In this document: piece after piece, positions 60,598 to 64,000 of the stretch
Position numbering within the stretch: the stretch's first letter is position 1
Layout: each line of letters begins with the position of its first letter
Source of the DNA: Chenopodium formosanum
Taxonomy: Eukaryota > Streptophyta > Magnoliopsida > Caryophyllales > Amaranthaceae
Direction: 5' to 3'
Assembly: GCA_024500155.1 (NCBI GenBank)
Contig: CM044857.1
Coordinates: 48,618,001-48,682,000 of the forward strand
Length of the DNA stretch: 64,000 nt
Position numbers and translations under genes: made by a program
The notes under the pieces: generated by a model
Told to the model about the DNA's origin: nothing
The model's database searches: none
Seen by the model: the letters and a program-made list of their open reading frames with translations, nothing else

Positions 60598-61216
60598 CTC
60601 CGTCCGTCTCATATTGATAGTCTCTTATAGGCAAATTTCACGAGAATTAATAAGCATAAATAAGTACTCCCTCAATCCCATAATATACCTCATGTTTTCT
60701 TATTTTGGAGATCCAAAATGTTATTCGTGTTTCTATTTTTGGATAGTATGTAAAGACTATTATACCCTCGCTTTTTTTAACTTTATTCATTGTATTTCCT
60801 AATTTACCTTTGAATTTTGCACATGCCTTGTACTTTTTCCACCTTTTCTCTCTAACTTTGTCTGTGATTATACTTTTCACTTTATTAATATACTTTATCC
60901 ACTTTCTCCTCTTATATTCTTAAATATTGTGAAAAATACAAACAAGAACTATATTATGGGATGGAAGGAGTAGTAATAAAAGTATATTGGAAAGATAAAT
61001 TTACATTAACTATGCAAAAAAGTAGTGAGAGAAAGTAATAAAAGTACATGGAAAAACAAAATTTACGTAGGAAAGTTAAATTTGGACATATTATTGCGAA
61101 TTAGAGGGAATTTTGATAAAAATATTAATATAATAATTATTGAAAAAAGCAAATGGAGTGAACATCTTGGTACTTAAATTTAGCTAAAAAAGACTATCAA
61201 TAACGGACGGAGGGAG
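60598..61216. mobile_element. Stowaway-like MITE hosting a second MITE
   Basis: The outer ends are CTCCGTCCGTCTCATATTGA and, at the right, TCAATAACGGACGGAGGGAG. TA lies on the left; the right flank is CATA, so the duplication has decayed. The interior is split by the inner element at 60667-60970. Confidence 0.75.
60667..60970. mobile_element. inner Stowaway-like MITE, 304 bp
   Basis: Starts CTCCCTCAATCCCATAATAT and ends ATATTATGGGATGGAAGGAG, with TA on both sides (60665-60666, 60971-60972). It lies wholly inside the outer MITE. Confidence 0.82.
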
Positions 61217-61466
61217 CATAAGATTAATCTACTATTGACATTAAAAACCATCAATGTGGAGTACAATACACCTGTAGATTTTGATGCTACAAAAAAGCTA
61301 ATTAAGGGAGTTTAGGAGTAGAAGGATAATTACTCTAGTTAATTCAACATCTAATTTATGTTTCATTAGGAAAGTACGTTGAAACCTTAACTCTAGACCC
61401 AACCTATCCAACCCTTGGATTTAATTCAAAGAAAATTTGGTGCATACACATGAAAGTGAACCTAGC

Positions 61467-61472
<6 letters not shown>

Positions 61473-61515
<43 letters not shown>
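61473..61515 (+). repeat. (ATT)n microsatellite
   Basis: About 14 ATT units between CTAGCTTTTTT and AAGTGAGCC. Confidence 0.95.
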
Positions 61516-61516
<1 letters not shown>

Positions 61517-61559
61517 GTGAGCCTAGCTAGCAAGTACTCTGCAGTAACTTACTACTAAA

Positions 61560-62847
61560 AAGGACTTTACCTTTCGATGGCATACATATTAGAAAGTTAC
61601 CTGTGCAAATGATGTAACCAATTACGTATCCTGTAATAAAAATGAAAAAAATCATAAATGTTCGCGTAAGTAAGAGTTATAGTGGTAGCATCAGGTGCAA
61701 GCGTTGTATAGAAAATCTTCCAGCTCGATACAAGTCTTCTTTAGTTCTTTAGAGCGTTAAAGTGTGTAGGAAGATTAGCCGGATATAGTTTAATGGAGAA
61801 GCTAGACAAAGGCCTGAATTAATACCACTGGAAATGCAGCAGTACTGCAAACAATAGCAAAGTTGAATTCAGAGAGCAGTGCAGAGAAGAAGACATACAT
61901 AGGAGCCTAAAATAGCGCACCAATGCAACATCGATTTACAATGGCAGCTATGATTTATTTAGTTTAGTGGTAATGCGAGCATGATCATTATTGGTTATAA
62001 TGGCTGCAACATCTAGCCATCTGAGTCAAGGGACCACGTACTATTGCAATGGTGGGCTCCAATTAATGGTGCTTCAGAGATCAAAGGGTTGCATGGAACT
62101 GCGCTATAATGGATATTGTTCAAGGCTAATTTCTAATTCTGCGCTAGTCGGCACAAAACTTACAAATAATAATTGATTCTTGTATAATGTTTTATCCTAT
62201 TGTTAATTTGGATAACTCTTTATCATTTTTCCACATATACCGAGTATAAAGAAACACAATATGTATTATGTAGAGTTGTAGACAAGATTTTAATTTCAAG
62301 GCACCGTGCATGCATGGATTCTTTATTAATCAATTTTATATACTCCGTACTATATATGTTATGGAGTTTCCGTTATTCCTATATATAGTTCATTGTCTAT
62401 GTTCAACATTTAAACGTTTGTATTTGATTGAAATATTTGTCGATTATTTATGTATAGACAATTTTGCAGCTTTTTAGGATCATCTTTATTTAGATATATA
62501 CTTCTATTAGGTCAAAGCAAATTTCTCGTATATATACAAGATACAACTAGGTTTTACATGTGTCCTCACACATTGCATAAATGCATATTACTCATATTTG
62601 GCTACATAAGGCTATCTAATTACCGATTAATTAGCGAGTAAATTTAGTATGTAGTATGCCCACTGAGATATCGGAGTTACAATCATATGCTATCATTCCA
62701 ATGTAAGGTTGAGAGTGAGGAATAACTCGATAAGTGGTTAAAACTCCCCTCCTGGTTCTAAGAGATATTAGGATTGATTCTTATAAAATATCCTTATCCA
62801 TAGCCATTAGGCTCGATATGATTCTTTGTAGCATGACCTATAGTCCT
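61560..62847. other. unassigned stretch, partly GC-richer
   Basis: The block at about 61680-62150 has a more balanced base composition than its surroundings and could be exonic, a non-coding RNA or an old repeat. Its open frames are short and match nothing I recognise. Confidence 0.3.
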
Positions 62848-62910
62848 CTACTCCTCTACCATCACAGCCTCACAGGCCACCACATTCTGGTAGTACGTTA
62901 ACTGTGCCAC
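62848..62910 (-). pseudogene. possible orphan last exon
   Basis: On the minus strand a pyrimidine-poor but valid TTGTTGTAG acceptor precedes an open stretch encoding VAQLTYYQNVVACEAVMVEE and TAG. It stands out from AT-rich DNA by composition. I found no upstream exon with a matching donor within the window, so it may be a gene remnant, the end of a gene starting beyond 64 kb, or chance. Confidence 0.25.
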
Positions 62911-63457
62911 CTACAACAATACAAACATGGTACTAATTTATTAATGAATAAATCTTGTGCATTATGTGGAATTAAAACTACCTAGGAATCAAGATCTCAT
63001 CACTGTACTAATTTAAGGTTAACTTAATCTCATCTTAAATTAATAATACTACTTTCCACTGGATTAGAAACATAAGTACTCTGAACATTAATAACAGTTT
63101 TCAAGTGGACTGATTAAAAGCAAATTTATCAAGTGGCATATATACTTGTAGTTTACATCGTACGTGATAAATTTGTCAAGAAGACAGTGAACGGATAATA
63201 TTACCAGCAATATCATATCATCTATATTTCATCACTTGTCATACCTTATTGTGTGTAAAATGCTTTATTATCAGGCGGCAAAGTCAGAATTTCACGGATT
63301 TGGTACGAGGACGAACTATATAGTCTTTTCATTTATTTTTGTACTTTCACCGCAACATGTTTTTTTATCTGACATAATTTGACTAGATACACCCACAAAC
63401 ATATAGATCATTTAAATTTACTCCGTATATTAGTAGAATCTATAAAATAATATGATA

Positions 63458-63462
<5 letters not shown>

Positions 63463-63508
<46 letters not shown>
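63463..63508 (+). repeat. (TA)n microsatellite
   Basis: About 23 TA units within AT-rich DNA that holds no gene I can support, up to the right edge of the window. Confidence 0.95.
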
Positions 63509-63510
<2 letters not shown>

Positions 63511-64000
63511 CTAAAATAATACGAGTAATTAAGATGGACGCTGTGTTTGTCCAAATTCAAATTCGGTTGATATCATTGTTTCTTGTAATGCTCTTGACAT
63601 ACCAAAAACTACATAGTACTCCGTAGTTTGTAGTAGCTAGATTAATTAACAATATGCAGAGAATCTTCTCATATCCCAATCTCCATTAGAGAAAATGACG
63701 ATTGACAAAACTACGAATAGGTAGCTTAGTTAATTAGAAGCTCAAACTCAAAGGGTTAATTAACTAACACCGCTTAGCTTCCAAGTTCCAACTTGAATTA
63801 TAATCACAAGAATAATATAAGTAGAACACAAAATAAAATAAACCCAGAATGAAATACTAATAACAAGAGATAGTTGAAATAATAATGCAGTGTAAAATGG
63901 ATAGATTAAGGTGGTCGAAAAAAGGCATGTGGTAGCCAGGCAGAGCCTCGTAACTCGGAAAGGAGACAAGAGAAAGAGAAGAAGATGAATAATTGAATAC

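Noticed and set aside
63760..63969. 69-codon minus-strand frame at the right edge
   Set aside because: Hydrophobic by AT bias, with no family match or signal that sets it apart from chance.

Overview
This is plant nuclear DNA: AT-rich, with spliced genes bounded by GT-AG introns, plant-type gene families (ABI4-type AP2/ERF, R2R3-MYB, ATL RING-H2, TMO5/bHLH30-like bHLH), and plant classes of transposable element. The frequent short motif around ACGGAGTA/TACTCCGT (Stowaway MITE debris) and the gene sequences fit a core eudicot, plausibly of the Caryophyllales (amaranth family), but the species cannot be fixed from the sequence alone.

Layout. (1) 1-16.2 kb is a conserved housekeeping block, all on the + strand: the 3' two thirds of a clathrin heavy chain gene (14 exons seen, cut by the left edge), a complete 7-exon ALG11 mannosyltransferase gene of the N-glycan pathway, and a two-exon gene for a small, probably plastid, one-span membrane protein of unknown function. 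(2) 16.2-22.3 kb is a gene-poor AT-rich stretch ending in a two-exon bHLH transcription factor gene. (3) 22.66-30.06 kb is one Ty1/copia retrotransposon on the minus strand with both 181-bp LTRs and a 5-bp target duplication. It lacks most of gag, has a broken pol, and carries a nested 2,968-bp solo LTR in pol. (4) 31.0-33.4 kb holds a non-autonomous Helitron inserted in a trinucleotide repeat and a TIR element with an internal perfect 32-bp hairpin. (5) 34.5-40.3 kb has an intronless subgroup-22 R2R3-MYB gene (+), a tiny two-exon RPL41 ribosomal protein gene (-) with telo-box and site II promoter motifs, and an ATL-type RING-H2 ubiquitin ligase gene (-). (6) 41.6-45.0 kb is a 5'-truncated LINE with an open 1,086-codon frame and a 16-bp target duplication. 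(7) 45-57 kb is gene-free, filled with MITEs, microsatellites and an LTR/TRIM-like fragment. (8) 57.3-58.5 kb is an intronless ABI4-like AP2/ERF gene (-). (9) 58.5-64 kb is again gene-free, with a Mutator-like foldback element (9-bp target duplication) and a Stowaway MITE nested in another.

The genes do not form a pathway. Each is an independent plant locus: membrane traffic (clathrin), ER glycosylation (ALG11), plastid (unknown), translation (RPL41), and four regulatory genes. I found no prokaryote-style system, CRISPR array or gene cluster. The most novel-looking material is the repeat fraction: a family of at least six TTCAG-array MITEs with TAA/TTA target duplications, several elements whose exact ends can be read from the sequence, and a hairpin that could be transcribed into small RNA. 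Among genes, the unassigned plastid-type protein at 13.4-16.2 kb is the clearest unknown.
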